This document shows positions 7,068 to 14,598 of a stretch of 64,000 nucleotides of DNA, piece by piece. The first letter of the stretch is position 1, and each line of letters starts with the position of its first letter. Source of the stretch: Photobacterium sanctipauli (GTDB lineage Bacteria; Pseudomonadota; Gammaproteobacteria; Enterobacterales; Vibrionaceae); contig NZ_PYMA01000001.1 of assembly GCF_003026495.1 (NCBI RefSeq), forward strand, positions 248,001 to 312,000, given 5' to 3'. The translations under genes were made by a program, and so were the position numbers. The notes under the pieces are model-generated. The model was not told the origin of the DNA. It ran no database searches and saw nothing but the letters and a program-made list of their open reading frames with translations.

Positions 7068-9143
7068 TTACCCTAGTTCGCCCTCAGATGAAACCCTATT
7101 CACCGAAGATAGGATAATTCCATCAGCTTCTAGCGCTTCCAATGACATAGGCCGATAGTAGTAATAGCCCTGCACATACCGTACACCCAACTCAGCGATA
7201 AAGGCGAGATCCTTATCCGTCTCGATGCCTTCCACCAAAATTTGCGCGTTGGTAATTCTACTGAGCTGTACAACAACACCAAACAAGCTCTTTCCTCGTT
7301 CAGTATCCAGGTTCAGCACTAGCGAGCGATCAATCTTAATTTTATCAAAGTCAAAGCGTGATAAATAAGCCAATGAAGAGTAGCCAGTACCAAAATCATC
7401 CAATGCGACAGATAGCCCCAGGGCCTGTAGCTCATTAATGATTTTAGCGGTTTTAGCTTCATCTTTGACCAATAGCTCTTCGGTGATCTCAATTTCAACC
7501 TGTTCAAAACTAAGTTCGCTTTGAGCCACAATCCGCTTCAGGGATTTAACAAACCCTTTCGTTAACACCGTCTCAGGCGAGACATTAATGGAGATACAAA
7601 AGCCCGGGCTATTAGCATAGGGGGCGGCAGCTTTCACGGCATGGTCTATCACCCAAAAGTCCAACTCTGGCATTAAGCCAAGCTGTGAAAATGACTTCAA
7701 AAAGTAAGGCGGTTTTATTTTTCCATCTTTAGTTTGATAGCGAATAAGTACTTCAAACCCTACAACATCCTGTGTATTTACATCTACTTGTGGCTGGTAG
7801 TGCAAAACGAACGATCCATTCGACTGTAGCGACTCCACTTCTTTTTGAGCTTCAAGATTGCTCTGTAATGACGGAATGAAGCTGGTTAACCGAGAACGGG
7901 TCTGGATTTCTTCGTCGTTAAAGAAACGGTTATTGAAAATAGACGATAAATCCAATCCAGTTGAACGCTTGTCCATAAAACGGAAAAACGGGTAATACAA
8001 CGCCATACCAAATGCTATCAAAGCGATTTGAAACAGCGGCGTCACTAGCGAGCCTTCTGTTGCCAAATACCCACTAATTACCGGTGGTACTATCCAGCTT
8101 TGCACCACGCTCAATGGTGGTATTAAACCGATATAAGTTGCGCCATAGGCCAACAGGAAGCTCGACAAAGGCACCAATAGAAACGGGACGATCATAATGG
8201 GATTAAAGATAACCGGTACACCGAAAAGCACAGGTTCGTTTATATTGAACAAACTTAGGATCAGTACTGCCTTGGCCAGCATGCGGTAGTTTTTGTTCTT
8301 TGAAAAAAACAGCATGCAAAGAACGAGGCTAATGGTGTTCCCACTTCCTCCCATGCCCGTATAGAAGTCATAGAAGTTCGTACTAATGATGTTGAGTTCG
8401 GTACCAAAGTTATGCCAATCCGCCATATTGGCGACAGTAATGTCATAGAGCTCTGTCTTGAACATATGAAGCACATTGTGCCCGTTAACCCCTACACTCC
8501 ATAATACCCCCCGAATGAACTCATAAAGCAGACCGTCATAAAATGACGATGGGTCAAGTGACGGCAATTGGACCAAGGGTAAAATATAAGCTTCAAAAAA
8601 CAGCTCGGCAATAAAGAAAAAGGAAAGAACACTGCCTAATGACAATATACATATCATGATCATGTTCGCTGAATTATCAACAACACTATTAAAATCTGAC
8701 AGCGAAAAATAACGAACTTGTTTTATATACCCAATAACAATACAAGTGATATAAGCCGAGAGCAAAGAGAGCGCGAAATTATTAGGAAGAGGTATAACCG
8801 GAGAGATCAAATTCCATTTTTGAGAAACAATAAAAAACACGGCTAACGAGCATGAGATAGCAGCGGCTTTTGGTAGGCGCCGAGTTGAAGCAACATACGT
8901 TGCCAAGTAGATGTTGAGCAAGATCGGGAACATGTGCCCCGTCATCTGACCCACGTAGCCAACAGTGAGGCTAACGCTGCTATAGCCGCCCTCTGCAGCC
9001 AGAAACGCAATCAAGTTACAAAACGTAGCGATCAGTGATACAGGCAACGCCATGATAAAGACGTTACTCACCGCAATAAGATAAGGATTTGAAGAAAGCC
9101 TTGATAAAAAACTCGTCAACCTGTGCGACCCAATAAAAAACAC
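7068..9143 (-). CDS. PTS EIIC-like membrane domain fused to EAL phosphodiesterase
   Basis: This 691-residue fusion has an N-terminal half (about 1-400) that is a polytopic PTS EIIC domain of the lactose/cellobiose type; NINEPVLFGVPVIFNPIM is the hallmark loop and a GMGGSGNT segment precedes it. The C-terminal part (about 435-680) is an EAL domain with FEVLIRY (EVL in place of EAL), NVSPET, EITEEL, DDFGTGYSSL, KIKIDRSLV and EGIET, so metal and c-di-GMP binding residues appear intact and phosphodiesterase activity is likely. No EIIA or EIIB domain is present, so it may sense or be gated by sugar rather than phosphorylate it. The initiation codon appears to be GTG at 9143, as an in-frame stop lies just upstream; the ribosome-binding site is weak. 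Confidence 0.88.
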   Translation of the reverse strand: MFFIGSHRLTSFLSRLSSNPYLIAVSNVFIMALPVSLIATFCNLIAFLAAEGGYSSVSLTVGYVGQMTGHMFPILLNIYLATYVASTRRLPKAAAISCSLAVFFIVSQKWNLISPVIPLPNNFALSLLSAYITCIVIGYIKQVRYFSLSDFNSVVDNSANMIMICILSLGSVLSFFFIAELFFEAYILPLVQLPSLDPSSFYDGLLYEFIRGVLWSVGVNGHNVLHMFKTELYDITVANMADWHNFGTELNIISTNFYDFYTGMGGSGNTISLVLCMLFFSKNKNYRMLAKAVLILSLFNINEPVLFGVPVIFNPIMIVPFLLVPLSSFLLAYGATYIGLIPPLSVVQSWIVPPVISGYLATEGSLVTPLFQIALIAFGMALYYPFFRFMDKRSTGLDLSSIFNNRFFNDEEIQTRSRLTSFIPSLQSNLEAQKEVESLQSNGSFVLHYQPQVDVNTQDVVGFEVLIRYQTKDGKIKPPYFLKSFSQLGLMPELDFWVIDHAVKAAAPYANSPGFCISINVSPETVLTKGFVKSLKRIVAQSELSFEQVEIEITEELLVKDEAKTAKIINELQALGLSVALDDFGTGYSSLAYLSRFDFDKIKIDRSLVLNLDTERGKSLFGVVVQLSRITNAQILVEGIETDKDLAFIAELGVRYVQGYYYYRPMSLEALEADGIILSSVNRVSSEGELG

Positions 9144-9623
9144 TCTATTTAAATGATATTCCTACCCCTAAAAAGGTAATCCTTTATCCTTTTTTCTTAA
9201 TCAAACCACTTAAAGAAACCGTGATTTGGCCACATCATATCAAATATTATTAAATAGCACACATTAATTAAAAATATCCACAGCGGTGTTGTAAATAACT
9301 ATTTACCACAAGAAATACCATTACATTAAATAAGCATTTTCTATTGTAGTTAGATTTATTGAATTAACCGAATCAAATGATAAATAAATTAAATAAAACC
9401 AAACCAGGAAACAAATGAAGCATATAAAACCATATGCATTATAGAATCACAGATGAAATCATCTGAGTAGATTGTAGAAGGACGGGAAGAAATTCATGCA
9501 CCTGCTTTTCCCAAAGTTATACACAGAAACAGTGGATAACTTAGTTAAACAGGTGTTCTGTTTACAAAAACTCAACAACTAACAAGGGGTTTTGTCTGTT
9601 TTATGTACAGCACACATGGAAGC
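9144..9623. other. AT-rich intergenic region with DnaA-box-like sites
   Basis: This 480-bp gap between nrdG and the EIIC-EAL gene is AT-rich and has no plausible gene. Three sites resemble the DnaA box TTATCCACA with one mismatch each: 9274-9282 (ATATCCACA), 9517-9525 (TTATACACA) and, on the minus strand, 9531-9539 (TTATCCACT). A fourth is inside the nrdG 3-prime end (9638-9646). The promoter of the EIIC-EAL gene must lie near 9150-9250. No terminator hairpin with a T-run was seen after nrdG. Confidence 0.35.
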
Positions 9624-10091
9624 CTAGCACTTAAAATAGTGGATAACCTGATTGCTACTGCCCTTCCACACTAACGAAGGGTCATGTAACTCTTTCTCAA
9701 ACTTGCCATCAATCATGACATCGACAAGGTCAATCACTGCCTTTTGCTCTATCGTGAGTTCAGCCAATAGGTAACCGGACCAAAGCCAGATATCCTTACC
9801 TGGGCACTCTTCGCGCACACGCTGCACTAACTGCAGCACACTCGACACGTTTGCTGGATGCAGTGGGTCACCACCAGAAAGTGATAACCCACGACGCTTA
9901 ATACGGCTATCGTTTAGGTCGGCAATGATCTGATCTTCCATTTCTTGGGTAAACGCATGGCCCGCATCAGGGCGCCAAGTGCTCTTGTTATAACAACCAC
10001 GGCATTGATGCTCGCAACCTGAAACGAATAAGGTACAACGGGTGCCTGGGCCGTTAACAACATCAACTGGGTAGTAATTGTGATAATTCAT
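9624..10091 (-). CDS. nrdG: Anaerobic ribonucleotide reductase activating enzyme
   Basis: This 155-residue radical-SAM activase uses a 4Fe-4S cluster and S-adenosylmethionine to generate the glycyl radical on NrdD. The cluster motif is GCEHQCRGCYN (Cys26, Cys30, Cys33), identical in spacing to E. coli NrdG, followed by the LSGGDPLHP segment that contacts SAM. The start at 10091 gives the normal family length; the upstream ATG at 10127 would overlap a hairpin. It lies 108 bp downstream of nrdD on the same strand, and the hairpin between them may lower NrdG expression relative to NrdD. Confidence 0.95.
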   Translation of the reverse strand: MNYHNYYPVDVVNGPGTRCTLFVSGCEHQCRGCYNKSTWRPDAGHAFTQEMEDQIIADLNDSRIKRRGLSLSGGDPLHPANVSSVLQLVQRVREECPGKDIWLWSGYLLAELTIEQKAVIDLVDVMIDGKFEKELHDPSLVWKGSSNQVIHYFKC

Positions 10092-10106
10092 AACGTTTAC
10101 CAAAGA

Positions 10107-10131
10107 AAAAAGTGCCGCTATCGGCACTTTT
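10107..10131 (-). terminator. Intercistronic hairpin between nrdD and nrdG
   Basis: The stem AAAAGTGCCG / CGGCACTTTT with a short loop, followed on the minus strand by a T-rich tract, ends 15 bp before the nrdG start. It looks like a partial terminator or attenuator, and would give less nrdG than nrdD transcript. Confidence 0.6.
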
Positions 10132-10199
10132 GAAAATACAGTCGGGTTTTATTGCACTAGTCATTTACCAGTGCAACTTTAGCCATGTTCAAACGCAAC

Positions 10200-12320
10200 T
10201 TACATATGCTTAACGCGGCGTTTCACTTCTTCTTGCTTACCGAAGTTGAATGGACGTGCATCAGGGCTACCAAGATAACCACACACACGGCGAGTTACGG
10301 ATACCTTTGAAGGATCATGGTTGCCACACTTAGGGCAGGTAAAGCCTTTGCTTGTACAATCGAATTCACCAGTAAAACCGCAGTCGTAGCACTCATCGAT
10401 CGGGGTATTCGTCCCGTAGTATGGGACGCGAGAGTAGCTGTAATCCCACACATTCTCCAACGCTTCAACATTATGCTGAATGTTCGGGTATTCACCGTAA
10501 CAAATGAAGCCACCATTGGCGATTTCCGGATAAGGCAGTTCGAAATCAATCTTATCGTAAGGGTTCACCTGCTTCTCAACATCCAAGTGGAAGCTATTGG
10601 TGTAGTAACCCTTGTCAGTTACCCCTTCAACCACACCGAACTCTTTCGCATCAATAGCACAGAAGCGACTACACAAGTTCTCGCTTGGGGTACTGTACAA
10701 GCTAAAGCCGTAACCCGTTTCTTGCTTCCAAAGCTCTGTCGCATCCTTCAGGCGCTTAACGATCGCAATGGCTTTATCTCGCAGTGCTTCGCTGTCGTAA
10801 ACATGTGTGCCAGTGCCGTAAAGTGCATTGATTGTTTCATGGATACCAATGTAGCCCAATGAAATCGACGCACGGCCATTTTTGAAGATTTCAGATACAT
10901 CATCATCAGGCTTCAAGCGAACACCACACGCCCCTTCCATGTATAGAATTGGCGCAACACGGGCTTTAACACCCTCAAGGCGGCTGATCCGGGTTTCTAG
11001 TGCACGGCGTGCTAGCACCAGCTTCTCATCCAGCATAGCGAAAAAGCGTGCTTCATCACCTTTAGCTTTAAGGGCAATACGTGGTAGATTCAAACTCACC
11101 ACACCGATGTTGTTACGGCCTTCGTGGATAAGCTCGCCATTTTCTTCGTATGCACCAAGGAAGCTACGACAGCCCATTGGCGTTTTGAACGAGCCCGTGA
11201 CTTCAACCACTTTGTCGTAGTTAAGAATATCTGGGTACATGCGCTTGGAAGCACACTCTAGTGCCAACTTCTTAATATCGTAGTTAGCATCTTCCGGCTT
11301 GTGGTTCAGGCCGTCTTTAATCGCAAACACCAGTTTCGGGAATACGGCTGTCTTGTGGTTCTTGCCCAAACCCGCAATACGGTTTCTCAAGATAGACGAC
11401 TGAATCAGGCGAGATTCCCAAGAGGTACCAAGACCAAAGCCGAAGGTCACAAATGGGGTTTGGCCGTTTGCCGTGTGCAATGTGTTTACTTCGTACTCAA
11501 GCGACTGGAATGCGTCATAGCACTCTTTCTCTGTACGAGCTTTGGCAAACGCTTCTGGCTCAGGGACATCCCACTCTTTCGCCACTTTCAGGTGCTTTTC
11601 ATAGCTAACTGTTACATACGGAGCCAGTACTTCGTCAATACGGTTAATCGTAGTACCACCGTAAATATGGCTAGCTACCTGTGCAATAATCTGAGCTGTC
11701 ACAGCTGTCGCTGTCGAAATTGATTTTGGCGTATCAATTTCTGCATTACCCATTTTGAAACCATGGGTCAGCATACCGTTCAAGTCGATCAGCATGCAGT
11801 TAAACATCGGGAAGAAGGGTGAGTAGTCCAAATCATGGAAATGGATATCGCCGTCTTCATGTGCCGATACAATGTCACGAGGTAGCAGGTGCTGCTTCGC
11901 ATAGTGTTTCGCCACAATACCAGCAAGCAGATCACGTTGAGTTGGGATCACCTTGCCATCTTTGTTCGCATTCTCGTTTAGCAACGAAGCATTGCTTTGA
12001 TCAATCAAGCCACGAATTTCACCATTAAGGTGGCTTTTCTTCTCTCGAGCAAGATCGCGGTCATGACGATATTCGATATAGGCACGAGCAACTTCTTTGT
12101 GTGGACCATTCATCAGGTGATCTTCAACCGCATCTTGGATTGCATGGATTTCCACCTGAGCTTGGTTTTCAAACTGAGAAAGCACTTCCTCAGCAATAGA
12201 TTCAGCATACGCCGCATCCATTGACTCTACAGACTCGGCAGCACTGAGTACCGCTTCTTTAATACGCTTGGTATTAAACGGTACTTGGCATCCATCACGC
12301 TTGATCACAACAGGGTTCAC
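10200..12320 (-). CDS. nrdD: Anaerobic ribonucleoside-triphosphate reductase
   Basis: This 706-residue class III ribonucleotide reductase makes dNTPs from NTPs under anoxia with formate as reductant. An N-terminal ATP-cone (VIKRDGCQVPFNTKRI, about 4-90) provides allosteric control. The C-terminus holds a zinc site of two Cys pairs (CYDCG and CPKCG) and the glycyl-radical loop RRVCGYLGS with Gly681, as in E. coli. The length and both signatures are complete. The promoter region carries an FNR-like site (12429-12442) and two NrdR-like boxes 31 bp apart (12354-12400), which fits induction under anaerobiosis and nucleotide-dependent repression. It is the first gene of nrdDG. Confidence 0.97.
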   Translation of the reverse strand: MNPVVIKRDGCQVPFNTKRIKEAVLSAAESVESMDAAYAESIAEEVLSQFENQAQVEIHAIQDAVEDHLMNGPHKEVARAYIEYRHDRDLAREKKSHLNGEIRGLIDQSNASLLNENANKDGKVIPTQRDLLAGIVAKHYAKQHLLPRDIVSAHEDGDIHFHDLDYSPFFPMFNCMLIDLNGMLTHGFKMGNAEIDTPKSISTATAVTAQIIAQVASHIYGGTTINRIDEVLAPYVTVSYEKHLKVAKEWDVPEPEAFAKARTEKECYDAFQSLEYEVNTLHTANGQTPFVTFGFGLGTSWESRLIQSSILRNRIAGLGKNHKTAVFPKLVFAIKDGLNHKPEDANYDIKKLALECASKRMYPDILNYDKVVEVTGSFKTPMGCRSFLGAYEENGELIHEGRNNIGVVSLNLPRIALKAKGDEARFFAMLDEKLVLARRALETRISRLEGVKARVAPILYMEGACGVRLKPDDDVSEIFKNGRASISLGYIGIHETINALYGTGTHVYDSEALRDKAIAIVKRLKDATELWKQETGYGFSLYSTPSENLCSRFCAIDAKEFGVVEGVTDKGYYTNSFHLDVEKQVNPYDKIDFELPYPEIANGGFICYGEYPNIQHNVEALENVWDYSYSRVPYYGTNTPIDECYDCGFTGEFDCTSKGFTCPKCGNHDPSKVSVTRRVCGYLGSPDARPFNFGKQEEVKRRVKHM

Positions 12321-12353
12321 ACAAAGCTCCTAAAAAATGACACTGTCACTAAA

Positions 12354-12400
12354 CCACTAAATATAGGGTCTAGTAATGGGGCTGGTACTAGATGTGGGGT
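12354..12400 (-). promoter_or_regulatory. Paired NrdR-box-like sites upstream of nrdD
   Basis: CCACTAAATATAGGGT (12354-12369) matches 13 of 16 positions of the NrdR-box consensus ACACWATATATWGTGT, and GTACTAGATGTGGGGT (12385-12400) matches about 10 of 16. The 31-bp start-to-start spacing equals three helical turns, the arrangement known for NrdR tandem boxes. Confidence 0.65.
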
Positions 12401-12428
12401 ATTAAGCGAGAATTCAGGAATAGAAACA

Positions 12429-12442
12429 TTGATCTAAATCAG
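12429..12442. promoter_or_regulatory. FNR-box-like site upstream of nrdD
   Basis: TTGATCTAAATCAG matches the FNR consensus TTGATNNNNATCAA at nine of ten defined positions, 109 bp upstream of the nrdD start. Activation by FNR when oxygen is absent fits the gene. CRP binding is less likely because the half sites lack the TGTGA form. Confidence 0.65.
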
Positions 12443-12774
12443 TATTTTACTAAGAGAGTACAGGTTGCAACCGATGTTTTCGGTGAACTCTCAAAAACGA
12501 AATTTTCGCGTGAAACAGCTTCATTTTGTCAACCGATTTATTTGGCTCAAAGCTAAGAAAATTAAAAAAAATTACTTGATTTTATTCTGTGACATAGAGT
12601 GAAAAACTAGACTCGCCATGAACGCATTTTCTCGCCCAATTTTACCTCTTCCATCAAAGCGTGAGGCTACTCGCAAACCATGTGAGAGATTAGGATTAAC
12701 TCATATTTTTGTCATCTCGTTAGCTTGCCTAGCAATCTCCTATACTCAAATACATTGCAGTAAAGGTATCCGCT

Positions 12775-14214
12775 ATGCGTACTATCTGGTTTTTCATGCT
12801 CATCATCGGGATAGGGTTTTCTTCACTGGCACCGGCCTTCGAGGTGTCGCCCATTCCGCAAGATAAATACACCGGTGATCTCCCTACCCTCACAGAGAAA
12901 AAAGTGATTCGCGTCCTGGTTGCCGCCGATCTTGGGTTTTATTATCTGGACAGAGGCCAGCCCAAGGGGATGATCTCCGAGATGCTGCTGTTATTTGAAA
13001 AACACATACTACTCGAAACGCAGCAACGCCACCGGCTGCAAATCATTCCCGTACACCGAGATCAGCTTTTTCCAGCCCTCATCGCAGGTGTAGGGGATAT
13101 CGCAGCGGCAAATCTCACTATTACCAAACGGCGAAAGAAACATGTCGATTTTAGTACTCCAATCCTTACCGACATCAATGAACTGCTGATCACGCATACT
13201 ACCCGAAACCCTATCACCAAGCTCAGCGACTTGTCTGAAAAAAGCGTCTGGGTTCGCGCTAGTTCAAGTTATTACCAAAGTATCAGAAAGATAAACAAAC
13301 GCCTCACCGATAAGGGGCTAGAGCCAATGTTTGTCCACTTTTTGGAGGAAACATTACAAGACTATGAGCTATTGCAAATGATCCAAGATGGGCTCATCCC
13401 CATGACGGTACTTGACTCGCACAAAGCTGAATTCTGGGATCTGGTGACTGACGATTTACAAATCCACTACGACTACCCTATCAGGAAAAATGCCAGCATT
13501 GGCTGGAGCTACCGTAAAGACAGCCCTAAGCTTGGGGAGCTCATTAACAGCTTCATTAAAGAGAACCGTAGAGGGACACTCAACGGCAATGTTATTTTCA
13601 ACCGTTACCTCAATAGCAAGGTCTGGTTTAAGAAAGTGGTCAGTACCAAGAACATCGAAAAATTTAAATCGCTTGAAGAAAGGTTCATCCGCTACTCAAA
13701 CATGTACGATATGAACTGGCTGATCATCGCAGCCCAAGCCTTTCAGGAGTCGCAATTTGATCAATCCAAACGTTCCCATGCCGGGGCTGTCGGTATCATG
13801 CAGGTGTTGCCACAAACAGCCAGAGAGCCCTATATCAATATTAGCAACATTCAGAATATAGATAACAACATCCATGCCGGGGTAAAATATATGGACTTCA
13901 TCCGAGAGCAATATATTGCCGATGATGAAACGGATGAGATCAACCAACTCTACTTTGCCCTAGCAAGCTATAACGCTGGTCCAAACCGTATACGCCGCCT
14001 GCGCAAAGTAGCCGAAGAAAGAGGCTTTGACCCAACCAAGTGGTTCAACAATGTTGAAGTGGTGGTACGCGAAGAAGTCGGCCTTGAACCCATCACTTAT
14101 GTGGGTAACATCAACCGTTATTACACCATCTATAAGCAGATCTTTTCGCTTCAGAATGCTGCTGGCCAACGGACAGCATCCAGGGAGCACCTACGTTTCA
14201 TGCTTCGCAGATAA
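12775..14214 (+). CDS. MltF-like lytic transglycosylase
   Basis: This 479-residue exported protein has a signal peptide (about 1-21, ending ...SSLAPA), a periplasmic solute-binding-type domain (about 45-290; DIAAANLTITKRRKKHVDFS is typical of SBP_bac_3) and a C-terminal SLT lysozyme-like domain. The catalytic Glu is in AQAFQESQFD, followed by the family signatures AVGIMQVLPQTA and ALASYNAGPNRI. This domain order is that of MltF, which cleaves the MurNAc-GlcNAc bond to form 1,6-anhydro ends at the outer membrane. There is no lipobox. AAAGG lies eight bases before the ATG. It is probably monocistronic. It could be a paralogue of the chromosomal mltF rather than mltF itself, so no symbol is given. 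Confidence 0.85.
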   Translation: MRTIWFFMLIIGIGFSSLAPAFEVSPIPQDKYTGDLPTLTEKKVIRVLVAADLGFYYLDRGQPKGMISEMLLLFEKHILLETQQRHRLQIIPVHRDQLFPALIAGVGDIAAANLTITKRRKKHVDFSTPILTDINELLITHTTRNPITKLSDLSEKSVWVRASSSYYQSIRKINKRLTDKGLEPMFVHFLEETLQDYELLQMIQDGLIPMTVLDSHKAEFWDLVTDDLQIHYDYPIRKNASIGWSYRKDSPKLGELINSFIKENRRGTLNGNVIFNRYLNSKVWFKKVVSTKNIEKFKSLEERFIRYSNMYDMNWLIIAAQAFQESQFDQSKRSHAGAVGIMQVLPQTAREPYINISNIQNIDNNIHAGVKYMDFIREQYIADDETDEINQLYFALASYNAGPNRIRRLRKVAEERGFDPTKWFNNVEVVVREEVGLEPITYVGNINRYYTIYKQIFSLQNAAGQRTASREHLRFMLRR

Positions 14215-14391
14215 GCAAGCATTGCGCAAAGAATGTACAGGGCAACATTGGATTTGAGAGCTACATCTAACTTTCATCACGCTGTCATTTATCAAAGCTA
14301 GCCTCAAGAATAAAACTGAAGACATATGCTCAGCTTCTTGAATATCAACAGTTAGCCAAGTATGCGTTGCAACAGAACAAGGAATATATGA

Positions 14392-14517
14392 ATGGATACA
14401 TTGAATATGGCGACGTTTGTTGCCCCGACAGAAGAAGAGTTACTGGCAGAGTGTCCAGATCAGCTATTTCTCAATGATGCTGATGACGCACTCGCTAACG
14501 ATATTATCTTGCTATAA
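14392..14517 (+). CDS. Putative 41-residue acidic small protein
   Basis: This possible gene is a very acidic 41-residue frame (MDTLNMATF...EEELLAECPD...NDADDALANDIILL) with AAGGA eight bases upstream of its ATG. It ends 13 bp before a strong terminator, as a real transcript unit would. It resembles nothing I know. A competing start at 14388 in another frame encodes a 29-residue Arg-rich peptide and fits the ribosome-binding site less well. It lies between the lytic transglycosylase and the convergent VpsR-like gene. Protein evidence is needed before treating it as certain. Confidence 0.42.
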   Translation: MDTLNMATFVAPTEEELLAECPDQLFLNDADDALANDIILL

Positions 14518-14530
14518 ACCCAAATAGCAT

Positions 14531-14570
14531 AGACAACAAAAAAGCCCTTATTAGGGCTTTTTTGTTGTCT
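14531..14570. terminator. Bidirectional terminator
   Basis: A perfect 17-bp stem (AGACAACAAAAAAGCCC / GGGCTTTTTTGTTGTCT) lies between the plus-strand small ORF and the minus-strand VpsR-like gene. A and T tracts on the two sides make it function both ways. Confidence 0.88.
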
Positions 14571-14598
14571 ATCGAAGAACCGTAGTTACTTTGGTGAT

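Noticed and set aside
9215..9236. CRP site in the EIIC-EAL promoter (CGTGATTTGGCCACA)
   Set aside because: The half sites are separated by five rather than six bases and one half reads CCACA; below a usable match.
12618..12866. An 82-codon frame upstream of the MltF-like gene
   Set aside because: It overlaps the MltF-like signal peptide in another frame and has no ribosome-binding site.
14260..14390. A coding-looking frame before the small ORF (YAQLLEYQQLAKYALQQ)
   Set aside because: The frame has no ATG, GTG or TTG start with a ribosome-binding site before an upstream stop, so it could only be a gene remnant.
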